13,736 nt of DNA from DAOPYE01 sp035352715 (GTDB lineage Bacteria; Acidobacteriota; Holophagae; Holophagales; Holophagaceae), in NCBI GenBank assembly GCA_035352715.1, contig DAOPYE010000069.1:1-13736 (forward strand), given 5' to 3'. Positions 1-6,876 of this stretch are shown piece by piece. The translations under genes and the position numbers were made by a program. Position 1 is the first letter of the stretch. Each line of letters opens with the position of its first letter. Under the pieces are notes generated by a model that was given only the letters and a program-made list of their open reading frames with translations, made no database searches and had not been told where the DNA came from.

Positions 1-939
1 CTGCTGGACCACCATCAACAGGGCACACTGAACTTCTCGCACCTGGAATTCCTGGTGCTGGACGAAGCGGACCGCATGCTCGATATGGGCTTCATCCGCG
101 ATATCCGCAAGATCCTGGCCCTGCTGCCTGCGGGACGCCAGAACGTGCTCTGTTCTGCCACCTTCAGCGGCGAGATGCGTGAACTGGCCGCGAGCCTGCT
201 GAAGAACCCCGAATCCGTCGACGTTGCTCCCAGGAACAGCGCGGCGACAACGGTTCAGCAACTGGTCCACCCCGTGGATCGCGAACGCAAGCGCGCCTTG
301 CTGGCGCATCTCATCCAGACCCGCGGCTTGGAACAGGTCTTGGTCTTCACGCGCACCAAGCATGGCGCCAATCGCCTGGCGGAACAGCTCGACAAGGACG
401 GCATCACCGCCAGCGCCATCCACGGAAACAAGAGCCAGCCGCAGCGCATCAAGGCCCTGTCGGACTTCAAGCAGGGCACCATCCGTGTGCTGGTGGCGAC
501 GGATATCGCCGCCCGCGGCCTGGACATCGACCAGCTGCCTTTCGTGGTGAACTTCGAGCTGCCCCAGGTGCCCGAAGATTACGTGCACCGCATCGGCCGC
601 ACAGGCCGCGCGGGTTCAGAAGGCGAGGCCTTGAGCCTGGTCTGCGTGGACGAAACCAAGCTGCTGCGCGATATCGAGAAGCTCCTCAAGCGCAGCCTGC
701 CCTCCCAGATCGTCTCCAACTTCGCGCCGGATCCAAGCATCAAGCCCGAACCCATCGAGAACGGCAAGCGCAGCGGTCAACAGAGAAGCCGTCCAGGTTC
801 TGGCGGACGACCTGCCGGACACTCGGGCGGACAGCATTCCGGTCCTTCTCGCTCCAGTTCATCCCGTCAGGGATCCAGCCGTTCCTCGCTCAGCGCCAGC
901 GGCGCTCCCCGAACGCGCACGGCTCCGCGGTCCAAGTAG
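1..939 (+). CDS. rhlE: ATP-dependent RNA helicase RhlE, DEAD-box family (5' end missing)
   Basis: This is the C-terminal 312 residues of a DEAD-box RNA helicase; the reading frame is open from base 1, so the start and the Q and Walker A motifs lie outside the window. Visible motifs in order are the DEAD box (VLDEAD, window residues 19-24), motif III SAT (52-54), motif V ATDIAARGLDID (about 166-177) and motif VI HRIGRTGR (about 196-203). The phrases VFTRTKHGANRLAEQL and VCVDETKLLRDIEKLLKR are typical of the RhlE subfamily. Such enzymes unwind short RNA duplexes using ATP, in ribosome assembly, RNA decay and cold adaptation. The last 60 or so residues are a Ser/Gly/Arg-rich low-complexity tail, a usual basic RNA-binding extension. 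The gene converges on a cold-shock protein gene. The GTG at base 55 is internal (Val of VLDEAD), not a start. Confidence 0.95.
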   Translation: MLDHHQQGTLNFSHLEFLVLDEADRMLDMGFIRDIRKILALLPAGRQNVLCSATFSGEMRELAASLLKNPESVDVAPRNSAATTVQQLVHPVDRERKRALLAHLIQTRGLEQVLVFTRTKHGANRLAEQLDKDGITASAIHGNKSQPQRIKALSDFKQGTIRVLVATDIAARGLDIDQLPFVVNFELPQVPEDYVHRIGRTGRAGSEGEALSLVCVDETKLLRDIEKLLKRSLPSQIVSNFAPDPSIKPEPIENGKRSGQQRSRPGSGGRPAGHSGGQHSGPSRSSSSRQGSSRSSLSASGAPRTRTAPRSK

Positions 940-955
940 CCTCGCAAACGCACCC

Positions 956-977
956 AGGGCCCCGGAAACGGGGCCCT
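956..977 (+). terminator. GC-rich hairpin after rhlE
   Basis: A perfect 9-bp stem, AGGGCCCCG with CGGGGCCCT, closed by a GAAA tetraloop, begins 16 bases after the rhlE stop codon. No run of T follows on the plus strand (GTCATGTAC), so it is not a classical intrinsic terminator. It could still pause polymerase or protect the mRNA 3' end. Confidence 0.55.
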
Positions 978-982
978 GTCAT

Positions 983-1014
983 GTACAAAACAAACGGCCC
1001 CTGCGGGCCGTTTG
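983..1014 (-). terminator. Rho-independent terminator of the cold-shock gene
   Basis: A perfect 10-bp stem (CAAACGGCCC and GGGCCGTTTG, bases 991-1000 and 1005-1014) has a 4-base loop. On the minus strand it is followed at once by TTTTGT, the expected U-tract. It lies 17 bases past the stop codon of the cold-shock gene, so it fits as that gene's intrinsic terminator. Confidence 0.8.
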
Positions 1015-1031
1015 CGGGATTCCAGGACAGC

Positions 1032-1235
1032 CTAGAGCTTGGTGACATTGGTCGCCTGGGGACCCTTGGGGCCCTGGGCGATGTCGAAGCTCACGCGCTG
1101 CTGTTCATCGAGCGAACGGAAACCACTGGACTGGATCGCTGAGTGATGAACAAAGAGATCCGCGCCGCCCTCATCGGGGGTGATGAACCCGAAACCCTTC
1201 TCGGCGTTGAACCACTTGACGGTACCTTGAGACAT
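1032..1235 (-). CDS. Cold-shock domain protein (CspA family)
   Basis: A 67-residue single cold-shock domain protein, the usual length for the family. It binds single-stranded RNA or DNA and melts secondary structure, acting as an RNA chaperone in the cytoplasm. The beginning SQGTVKWFN, the RNP1 motif KGFGFI (residues 13-18) and the RNP2 motif LFVHHSAI (27-34) are all present, and the end QGPKGPQATNV is typical. The reading frame stays open for 32 codons upstream, but the ATG at 1235 has an AGGAAG Shine-Dalgarno five bases before it and starts exactly at the conserved MSQGTVKWF, which fixes the start. It has its own terminator downstream and an AT-rich upstream region. Whether it is cold-induced or constitutive cannot be read from the protein. 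Confidence 0.96.
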   Translation of the reverse strand: MSQGTVKWFNAEKGFGFITPDEGGADLFVHHSAIQSSGFRSLDEQQRVSFDIAQGPKGPQATNVTKL

Positions 1236-1402
1236 GGTGTCTTCCTGCTGATTGCCTGGTCTGGTCTGGCATTGACGTCTCCCAGGCAAGGCCGTCAAAG
1301 CGCATTGGTGAATCCGCACTTCGCGGAGCACAGCCCAAGCATGACGGAAAGCATGGATTTCGTCGCGAATATATATGATTTTTCATCTTTTTTCATAAAC
1401 CG
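1236..1402 (-). promoter_or_regulatory. AT-rich promoter and long leader of the cold-shock gene
   Basis: This stretch before the cold-shock gene contains no convincing gene. Bases 1368-1400 form a striking AT-rich block in an otherwise GC-rich window. Read on the minus strand it holds TATATA/TATATT at about 1368-1375 as a candidate -10 box, with only a weak -35 (TTTATG, 18 bases upstream). Transcription from there would give a leader of roughly 120-130 bases, consistent with the long 5' leaders known for some csp mRNAs. The AGGAAG ribosome site is at 1241-1246. Promoter placement is by eye. Confidence 0.45.
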
Positions 1403-1419
1403 ATCGAGTCTCACTCGAT
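1403..1419 (-). terminator. Small hairpin at the end of the esterase gene
   Basis: ATCGAGT and ACTCGAT form a 7-bp stem with a 3-base loop that overlaps the esterase stop codon. The minus-strand sequence after it (CGGTTTATG) has only three T in a row. It is a weak candidate for ending the long minus-strand transcription unit before the cold-shock promoter. Confidence 0.3.
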
Positions 1420-3150
1420 ACCGAACTGACGACGGATCCAGTTTGTGGATCGCTCGCTCCAGTGGCCGCCCAGGAGATGGGACTCGTTGGGAAAGACGCG
1501 GTATTCCTTGCGCGTCTTCAGATGGTTGTAGATGGTGAAGCCGATGTACGGCGGACAGTCGTCATCGAACAGCCCCACGCACATCAGGACGGGACACCGG
1601 ATGCGACCGGCAAAGCGGCGCGGATCCACCATCCGCATGGAGCGCAGCGAGTCCTCCCAGGTGCCGATCTTGGCGATCGCTAGGTGTTCGCGCATCTCTT
1701 CTTCATAGATTGTGCGGATGCGGAAATGTTCTTCCGGCGATCCCAGGAAAGGCACGGCTGACGCGCAACAGGCGACGTATTCGGGGAACAGCCCCGCCGC
1801 GGCCAGCGCCAGCCCTCCGCCTTGGCTCATGCCTTCGACGGCAATGCGCGCGCGATCCACCTCGGGCCGTGACGCCAGGAATTCCAGGGCCCGACCGCAA
1901 TCCATGTAGGCGCCCCGGTAGATGTATTGATCCGCGTCATGGATGCGAAAGCCCACGTAACCCGGCATCCCGAATCCGGGATGGATGACGTCCGCGCTGC
2001 GGCCATGCCCGCGAATATCCAGCCCCAGATGGATCAGGCCGTCATCTCCCGTGAACCAGTCGGGCTGCATGGCCACGCTGTAGCCCGGCACATGGAGCAC
2101 CGCCGGAAACGGCCCCTTTCCGTTCGGGACCGTGTACCAGGCCCGAATGCGAAGGCCGTCAAGGGAAGTCATCTCCACGGAATGGACGCGCCGCCGGTCA
2201 GTGCTGCGGCTCGGATCCAGCGTGGCCTGGGAATCCGGCGCAACCTTCGCGAGATCCCGCCGCGCCCGATCCCAGAATGCATCGAACCCGGGGAGAGGCA
2301 CGATCGGCGACTCGATGCGATCAGGGGAAACCGCCAGCCACTGCACATCCTGGCTCTCGCACAGATCCGACGAGAACTGCGCCAGCACCTGGTAGAACCC
2401 CGGCTTCAAGCTTCCGAGTTCCAGCACGAAGGGCTTGGCCATGGGCAAGGCGATGGGCATGTCCTTCAACAACACCTGCTGATGCATGGCCGTCTCGACC
2501 CGCAGCCTCAGTCGTCCTTCCAGGCGGTCCATCCCAGAGAGCGCAATCCGGATGGGTATGGCCACGGGCAACGCGCTGGCATGGACGTGATCGGCGCTAG
2601 AGAAGTCCATCGCGATGGATGCCGTGGGCAGGCCGCCATCCCGCAGGCGCAGGCGCACGTAATCCGGCGCGTCGCCGCCAGTCCACTGATGGCCGCGCAC
2701 CCTCAGCGCCAGCTGATTGGGCGCATCCCAGCGAATCAGGGCCTCGGGCAGCGGGAAGCTCCCCGCTTGATCCGGACCCGGCGTAGCACCCAGGCCAGAT
2801 GTCGCACCCAGACATTGGCCGTTGAAGTAGACATCCGTGTGTTCCGCGATCTGCCGGACCTCGCAGACCAGGGGCTTGCCCCGCAGCGAACGGGGAAGAC
2901 GCACCTCCTTTTGCAGACATGCGACAGGACTTTCCTGGAACCCCTGCCGCTCCCACGAGATGCCCATGTTCAGGGGCTTTCCGTCCAGCGATGCTCCATC
3001 CAGATACCAGGCCGGATCATCCCCGACCCGCTGCAGCCAATCACCGCTCAGGAGGTTCTGGATGGCCGGAGCCCCCTGGGCGGCAGGGGCGGAAAAGACC
3101 AAGCCCCCCGCCAACGCGGACACCCAGATCGCACGCCGGATTCGCAACAT
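1411..3150 (-). CDS. Secreted acetyl-xylan-esterase-like alpha/beta hydrolase (CE7/AXE1) with N-terminal GH2-like sandwich domain
   Basis: A 579-residue exported protein. Residues 1-27 are a signal peptide: a basic start, a hydrophobic core, then small residues ending near AAQGAP. Residues about 35-170 resemble the sugar-binding beta-sandwich of GH2-type glycosidases (DVYFNGQCLG, NQLALRV). Residues about 285-579 form an AXE1/cephalosporin-C-deacetylase-type alpha/beta hydrolase: RGHGRS (380-385), the nucleophile elbow GMSQGG with Ser442, Asp529 in DDDCPP and His558 in NESH as the likely triad. The CE7 family removes acetyl groups from small acetylated sugars; the substrate here is unknown. 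The frame opens six codons earlier, but GGGAGG five bases before the ATG at 3150 sets the start. It lies 49 bases after the alaX-like gene and may share its transcript. At 579 residues it is almost twice the size of a plain CE7 enzyme (about 320). Confidence 0.85.
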   Translation of the reverse strand: MLRIRRAIWVSALAGGLVFSAPAAQGAPAIQNLLSGDWLQRVGDDPAWYLDGASLDGKPLNMGISWERQGFQESPVACLQKEVRLPRSLRGKPLVCEVRQIAEHTDVYFNGQCLGATSGLGATPGPDQAGSFPLPEALIRWDAPNQLALRVRGHQWTGGDAPDYVRLRLRDGGLPTASIAMDFSSADHVHASALPVAIPIRIALSGMDRLEGRLRLRVETAMHQQVLLKDMPIALPMAKPFVLELGSLKPGFYQVLAQFSSDLCESQDVQWLAVSPDRIESPIVPLPGFDAFWDRARRDLAKVAPDSQATLDPSRSTDRRRVHSVEMTSLDGLRIRAWYTVPNGKGPFPAVLHVPGYSVAMQPDWFTGDDGLIHLGLDIRGHGRSADVIHPGFGMPGYVGFRIHDADQYIYRGAYMDCGRALEFLASRPEVDRARIAVEGMSQGGGLALAAAGLFPEYVACCASAVPFLGSPEEHFRIRTIYEEEMREHLAIAKIGTWEDSLRSMRMVDPRRFAGRIRCPVLMCVGLFDDDCPPYIGFTIYNHLKTRKEYRVFPNESHLLGGHWSERSTNWIRRQFGIE

Positions 3151-3199
3151 GGAACCTCCCTTCAGCACCGTGTCAGCATGATTTGCCAGTGATTGTCCA

Positions 3200-4393
3200 T
3201 TATGCGGATGGAATCAGGCTTCGCAGGCATTCCAGGGCTTCGGCGCGCCCAGCCAAGTGGCCGATCTTGCCCTGGAAGAACCCCGCGAAACCGCCCCCCT
3301 TGGCCTCCAGCCGCTCCGCAATGATTCGACCGACGGCAGGCACATCCAGAACGGCGTCCCTTCCCGCAGCCAGCACGAACGTCGCGCCGCTGGCGCTCTC
3401 CGCCGTGAGGAACGCCACCTTGGCGGGCGCCGCGGCCACCAGACTGCGCCCGAGCTTCTGGATGAAGCCCGCATCCCGGTGCTCGAAATGGCGCTCCATC
3501 AGCGTCTCGGGTCCGGCCGAAAGGGATGCCACCAGGCATGACGCCAGCTCCTCTTCCAGGAGGCGGATCTGGCGCTCAGACTGCCGGATGCGCTCGAGCC
3601 TCGCCTCCAGCACGCCGATCAGCTCCGCGTCGGGCGCGCCCAGCAGGGTGCGCAGGGCGGCGTTGCGGGATTCATGCGCGGCCAGGCGATCGCGGACACG
3701 GCCCCCCGCCACAAAGTAAAGCCGCGTGCCGCCGCGCACGGATTCTGTTCCCAGCAGCACGATCGTCTCGATTTCCCCGGTCTGGCGCAGGTGCGTGCCG
3801 CCGCAGGTGTTGAGATCCAGCCCCTCAATTTCCACCAGGCGGATCTCGCCGATATGCCCGGAGGGCAGACCGCGGCTGCGGACCTTCAGGCCGGCGTATT
3901 CGTCCGGGGATACCCGGCGGGCCCAGATGGGACTTGAGGCCCGTATCTCCTGGGCCAAGCACGCCTCCAGCAACGCCAGGGATTCCGACTTCAGGCTCGG
4001 CACATCGAGTTCGATATCGCAGCGATCCTCGCCCAGATGGAAGGCCGTGGTCGCCCAGCCGAAGCGATCCTGCGCCAGGGCCGTCAGCAGGTGTTGCGCC
4101 GTGTGCTGCTGCATGTGATCGAAACGTCGGGACCAGTCCAGTTCCAGCCGCGCAGGCCCGAGGGCGACAGGATTCGACAGTAGATGACGAATTTCGCCAT
4201 CCACCTTCTGGACGCCCGTCACCGAAATCCCGTTGATGAGGCCCCTGTCCGACGGCTGGCCTCCGCCTTCGGAAAAAAAGATCGTATCGCTCAACACGGC
4301 GAAGGGCTGGCCATCCAGGATGCCCACGCTCAGGACTTCGGCATCGATCCCCTTGAGATAGGGATCCCGTTCATAGGCCTGTATTTGACACAT
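3200..4393 (-). CDS. Free-standing alanyl-tRNA editing protein (AlaX type, with C-terminal DHHA1-like domain)
   Basis: A 397-residue cytoplasmic protein related to the editing half of alanyl-tRNA synthetase. AlaX proteins hydrolyse Ser-tRNA(Ala), and some also Gly-tRNA(Ala). The tRNA-synthetase second additional domain is clear: FFSEGGGQPSDRG (39-51), the zinc-site histidines HTAQH (His97, His101) and CGGTH (Cys197, His201). A helical region (about 235-290) follows, then a DHHA1-type C-terminal domain ending in KGGGFAGFFQGK (365-376), so it is the long AlaX form. No aminoacylation domain is present. A GTG at 4408 overlaps the ampG stop as GTGA, but the ATG at 4393 is preferred: TGAGG, which includes the ampG stop codon, sits about nine bases before it, and the protein then begins like other AlaX proteins (YERDPYLKGIDAEV). 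It is translationally close to ampG. Confidence 0.9.
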   Translation of the reverse strand: MCQIQAYERDPYLKGIDAEVLSVGILDGQPFAVLSDTIFFSEGGGQPSDRGLINGISVTGVQKVDGEIRHLLSNPVALGPARLELDWSRRFDHMQQHTAQHLLTALAQDRFGWATTAFHLGEDRCDIELDVPSLKSESLALLEACLAQEIRASSPIWARRVSPDEYAGLKVRSRGLPSGHIGEIRLVEIEGLDLNTCGGTHLRQTGEIETIVLLGTESVRGGTRLYFVAGGRVRDRLAAHESRNAALRTLLGAPDAELIGVLEARLERIRQSERQIRLLEEELASCLVASLSAGPETLMERHFEHRDAGFIQKLGRSLVAAAPAKVAFLTAESASGATFVLAAGRDAVLDVPAVGRIIAERLEAKGGGFAGFFQGKIGHLAGRAEALECLRSLIPSA

Positions 4394-4402
4394 GATGTCA
4401 AA

Positions 4403-4407
4403 CCTCA
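4403..4407 (-). promoter_or_regulatory. Ribosome binding site that decides the alaX-like start
   Basis: TGAGG on the minus strand merges the ampG stop codon with a Shine-Dalgarno core. It lies nine bases upstream of the ATG at 4393. No Shine-Dalgarno precedes the alternative GTG at 4408. This suggests translational coupling of the two genes. Confidence 0.55.
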
Positions 4408-5634
4408 CTCAGAGGGAGGCGGTTCCGGAACGCCCCACGATTCGTACCACGCCAGCAGGGCCAGGCCGGGCAGCGCGGCCAGTGCGCAAATGATGAAATA
4501 GGCGGGCCACCCCAAAGCCTTCGCCGCAATACCCGCGGGAGCCGCCAGCAGGGTGCGCGGCAGGGCGGCAAGGCTGGTGAGCAGACTGAATTGCGTGGCG
4601 GTGAAACGGAGGTTGCACATGCGCATGATCAGCGTCATGTAGGCGGAGACGCCCATGCCGAATCCCAGATTTTCTAGGGCGATGGCGGCCATGAGCGAGG
4701 GCACCCGCGGCCCCGTGGCGAGCGGCAATAGCAGCACCAGGATGCTGGCGATCTGAAGACATCCGAAGATCAGCAGGGCTTTCCGCAGGGTCCAGCGGTT
4801 CATCAGGTACGCGCCCAGGTATCCGCCAATGATGAGCGAAGGCAGTCCCACGCCTTTCATGACGCCGCCCAGCAGCGTCTTGGAATACCCGACCTGCCTC
4901 AGGAAATTCGACGCCAGCGAATTGGCCAGCTGATCGCCCACCTTGTACAGCACGATGAAGGCCAGCGCCCAGAGCGCCCCGCGCCGTGTCAGGAAGTCTC
5001 GGAAGGGCTCCATCACGGCTTCTTTCAGGGTGCGCGGGGCTGCGATGCTCGCGGGCTCGTCGGCCAGCAGCGTGCCGATCGGCCCCAGCGCCATGGCCAG
5101 GCCCATCAGCAGGTAGGTGCAGGACCAGCCCCATCGATCCGCGATGGCCAGGGCCCCGGCGCTGGCCAGCAGGATGCCGATGCGATAGGCGAAGATGTGT
5201 GTGGTTGTGCCCGTCGCCTGCTGCGTCCGGGGCAGAATTTCCGTGCGCCACGCGTCGGTCACGGTGTCTTGGCTGGCGCTGACGAAGGCCACGCCGAAGG
5301 CGAGGGCCGCCAGAATGGAGAGCTTGCCCGCCGGATCCCCGAGAGCCATCGCGCACAGCGCCAGGGCCAGCAGGAACTGGCTGAGCAGCAGCCAACCCCG
5401 CCTTCGCCCGAACAGCGGCAAGGCATACCGATCCAGGAGCGGCGCCCACAGGAATTTCAGGTTGTAGGGGAGCTGCACCAGGGAAAAGAAGCCGATGGTC
5501 TGGATGGGGATTTTGGCGTCCTGGATCCATAGCTTCAGCGTGGAATCCGTGAGCACCAGGGGCAGGCCCGAGGCGAATCCCAGCAGAGGAATGGCCGTCA
5601 TGATCGGCAAATGGAAGGCGCGCTTCGAGACCAT
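4405..5634 (-). CDS. ampG: AmpG family muropeptide permease (MFS)
   Basis: A 409-residue inner-membrane transporter of the major facilitator superfamily with about 12 hydrophobic segments. It closely follows AmpG: GFASGLPLVLT (19-29), IGFFSLVQLPYNLKFLWAPL (48-67), FGRRRGWLL (75-83) and SASQDTVTDAWRTEILP (119-135). AmpG imports GlcNAc-anhydro-MurNAc and its peptides from the periplasm by proton symport for murein recycling. It is shorter than the E. coli protein (491), ending after the twelfth segment. The start is uncertain: the ATG at 5634 is chosen, but a TTG at 5652 is in frame and neither has a good Shine-Dalgarno. It lies 70 bases after the flagellar-rod-like gene and runs directly into the alaX-like gene. 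I see no ampC beta-lactamase or ampR nearby, so the role is probably recycling rather than resistance. Confidence 0.88.
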   Translation of the reverse strand: MVSKRAFHLPIMTAIPLLGFASGLPLVLTDSTLKLWIQDAKIPIQTIGFFSLVQLPYNLKFLWAPLLDRYALPLFGRRRGWLLLSQFLLALALCAMALGDPAGKLSILAALAFGVAFVSASQDTVTDAWRTEILPRTQQATGTTTHIFAYRIGILLASAGALAIADRWGWSCTYLLMGLAMALGPIGTLLADEPASIAAPRTLKEAVMEPFRDFLTRRGALWALAFIVLYKVGDQLANSLASNFLRQVGYSKTLLGGVMKGVGLPSLIIGGYLGAYLMNRWTLRKALLIFGCLQIASILVLLLPLATGPRVPSLMAAIALENLGFGMGVSAYMTLIMRMCNLRFTATQFSLLTSLAALPRTLLAAPAGIAAKALGWPAYFIICALAALPGLALLAWYESWGVPEPPPSE

Positions 5635-5703
5635 GTCCCAGCATCGCAGCAAACCGACGGCCCGGACACACGCGCGCAGGGCCGATTCAGGCAGCGATCA
5701 CCC

Positions 5704-6021
5704 TCAGGCCTTCAGATCCAGGGTCTGGCCAAGCAACTGGTTCTGGGTCTCCATGACCTTCAGGTTCGCCTCAAAGGATGCGGATTGGGCCATGAGGGCC
5801 ACAAACTCGGTGGCGTAGTCCACGTTGGAGCCGCCAGGCACCGTTGGCGTTTCGCTTTCGCGCAGGGCCTCGGGGCGCGTACCCCCTTGGGCCAGCTCCG
5901 CCTGGTCCATCCGCTTGGCCCGGAAATCCTCGCTATTGGCGTTGGCCACGTTGTTGGCGTTCACGGCGACGCCCATGTTCGCGGTATTCACGCCTGAAAG
6001 GGCGACCGAAAAGGCATCCAT
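5704..6021 (-). CDS. Small orphan flagellar basal-body rod-like protein (FlgC/FlgG type)
   Basis: A 105-residue protein that looks like a flagellar rod protein reduced to its two conserved ends. Residues 6-38 (ALSGVNTANMGVAVNANNVA..NSEDFRAKR) match the N-terminal rod motif with its repeated Asn/Ala pattern. Residues 66-104 (NVDYATEFVALMAQSASFEANLKVMETQNQLLGQTL) match the C-terminal rod/hook motif. In flagellated bacteria these helices pack as a coiled coil in the axial structure. FlgC is usually about 135 residues and FlgG about 260, so the middle region here is only about 27 residues. No other flagellar gene is in the window. The ATG at 6021 has GGAGG five bases upstream, a strong start. The open frame and good ribosome site argue against a pseudogene. 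It could be a true rod part or a rod-derived protein of other use. Confidence 0.75.
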   Translation of the reverse strand: MDAFSVALSGVNTANMGVAVNANNVANANSEDFRAKRMDQAELAQGGTRPEALRESETPTVPGGSNVDYATEFVALMAQSASFEANLKVMETQNQLLGQTLDLKA

Positions 6022-6117
6022 GGCGACCTCCGTGCCATGGAAAACATAGGCATCCTTCGGCGCCGCACCAGTCCCACGTCCGCCCCAGGCCCTTCCTTCG
6101 CCTTCGGGCCTCAGCCT

Positions 6118-6876
6118 TCAGGATGGCGAGCCCCAGCGTTCCAGGAAGGTCTTCCGGTAGGTCCGGCTCAACACGGCCTTCCCTCCATCCTTCAGCACCA
6201 GCAGGGCATCCCCGTGATCCCAGGGTTCGAGGTGCGCGATGGCGTCCAGGGCCACGATCTCGCTCCGATGCACCCGGATGAAGCGCGCCGGGTCCAGGCG
6301 CGCCTCCAGGGCCTGAAGGCTTTGGCGCACCAGGAACTGCCCCTGCTCCGCGTAGACGCGCACCTGCTTGCCCTCGGCGGCAATGCGCCGCACCTGGCGA
6401 ACCGGCAAAGGGATCCATCGTTCCTCCTGGCGCACGACCAGACGTTCCAGAGGTCGCGCCGCCAGCGCCGTCTGGAGCTTCAAGAATTCGGGCGATGCGC
6501 CCGCCCTGAGCAGGGCCCAGGCCCGATCCAGGGCCACGCGGAATCGCGCTTCATCGAACGGCTTCAGCAGGTAGTCCGCGGCGCTGGCCTCGAAGGCCTG
6601 CAGCGCATACGTGTCGTAGGCGGTGGAGAAGATCACCTGCGGACGCGGATCCTCCAGGTTCTCCAGCACCTCGAACCCCGTGAGCAGCGGCATCTGGATA
6701 TCCAGCAGCAGCAGATCCGGCTGATGCGCGTGAACGGCCGAGAGGGTCTCGGCCCCATCCCTGGCTTCGCCCAGGCAAAGGAATCGGGAATCGCGCTCCA
6801 GGAATCTCCGGATCTTCGCCCGGGCGGGCGCCTCGTCATCGGCGATCAGGACGCGATAGGGATCCATCAAGCTCAT
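6118..6876 (-). CDS. LytTR-type response regulator
   Basis: A 252-residue two-component regulator with a receiver domain (about 7-122) and a C-terminal LytTR DNA-binding domain (about 145-250). The receiver keeps the acidic pair Asp13-Asp14, the phospho-acceptor Asp59 in LLLLDIQMP, Thr85 and Lys105 (LLKPFD). The LytTR part shows RIAAEGKQVRVY, LEARLDPARFIRVHRSEIV and VLSRTYRKTFLERW. It is expected to bind promoter DNA when phosphorylated by its partner kinase. Its ATG overlaps the kinase stop codon as ATGA, and AGGGG sits five bases before it, so the two are co-translated. MSLMD has a second ATG three codons in. Targets cannot be read from the sequence; the acyltransferase upstream in the same unit is an obvious candidate. 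Confidence 0.93.
   Translation of the reverse strand: MSLMDPYRVLIADDEAPARAKIRRFLERDSRFLCLGEARDGAETLSAVHAHQPDLLLLDIQMPLLTGFEVLENLEDPRPQVIFSTAYDTYALQAFEASAADYLLKPFDEARFRVALDRAWALLRAGASPEFLKLQTALAARPLERLVVRQEERWIPLPVRQVRRIAAEGKQVRVYAEQGQFLVRQSLQALEARLDPARFIRVHRSEIVALDAIAHLEPWDHGDALLVLKDGGKAVLSRTYRKTFLERWGSPS

Noticed and set aside
1927..3192. A 421-codon plus-strand open frame opposite the esterase
   Set aside because: It is antisense to a gene with signal peptide, catalytic triad and ribosome site. The translation is Arg/Gln/His-rich and not protein-like.
4409..5671. A 420-codon minus-strand open frame in another phase across ampG
   Set aside because: It overlaps ampG completely, and the hydrophobic transporter pattern and AmpG motifs occur only in the ampG phase.
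6087..6111. A terminator between the response regulator and the flagellar-rod-like gene
   Set aside because: AGGCCC and GGGCCT form only a 6-bp stem with a 13-base loop and no U-tract follows on the minus strand.
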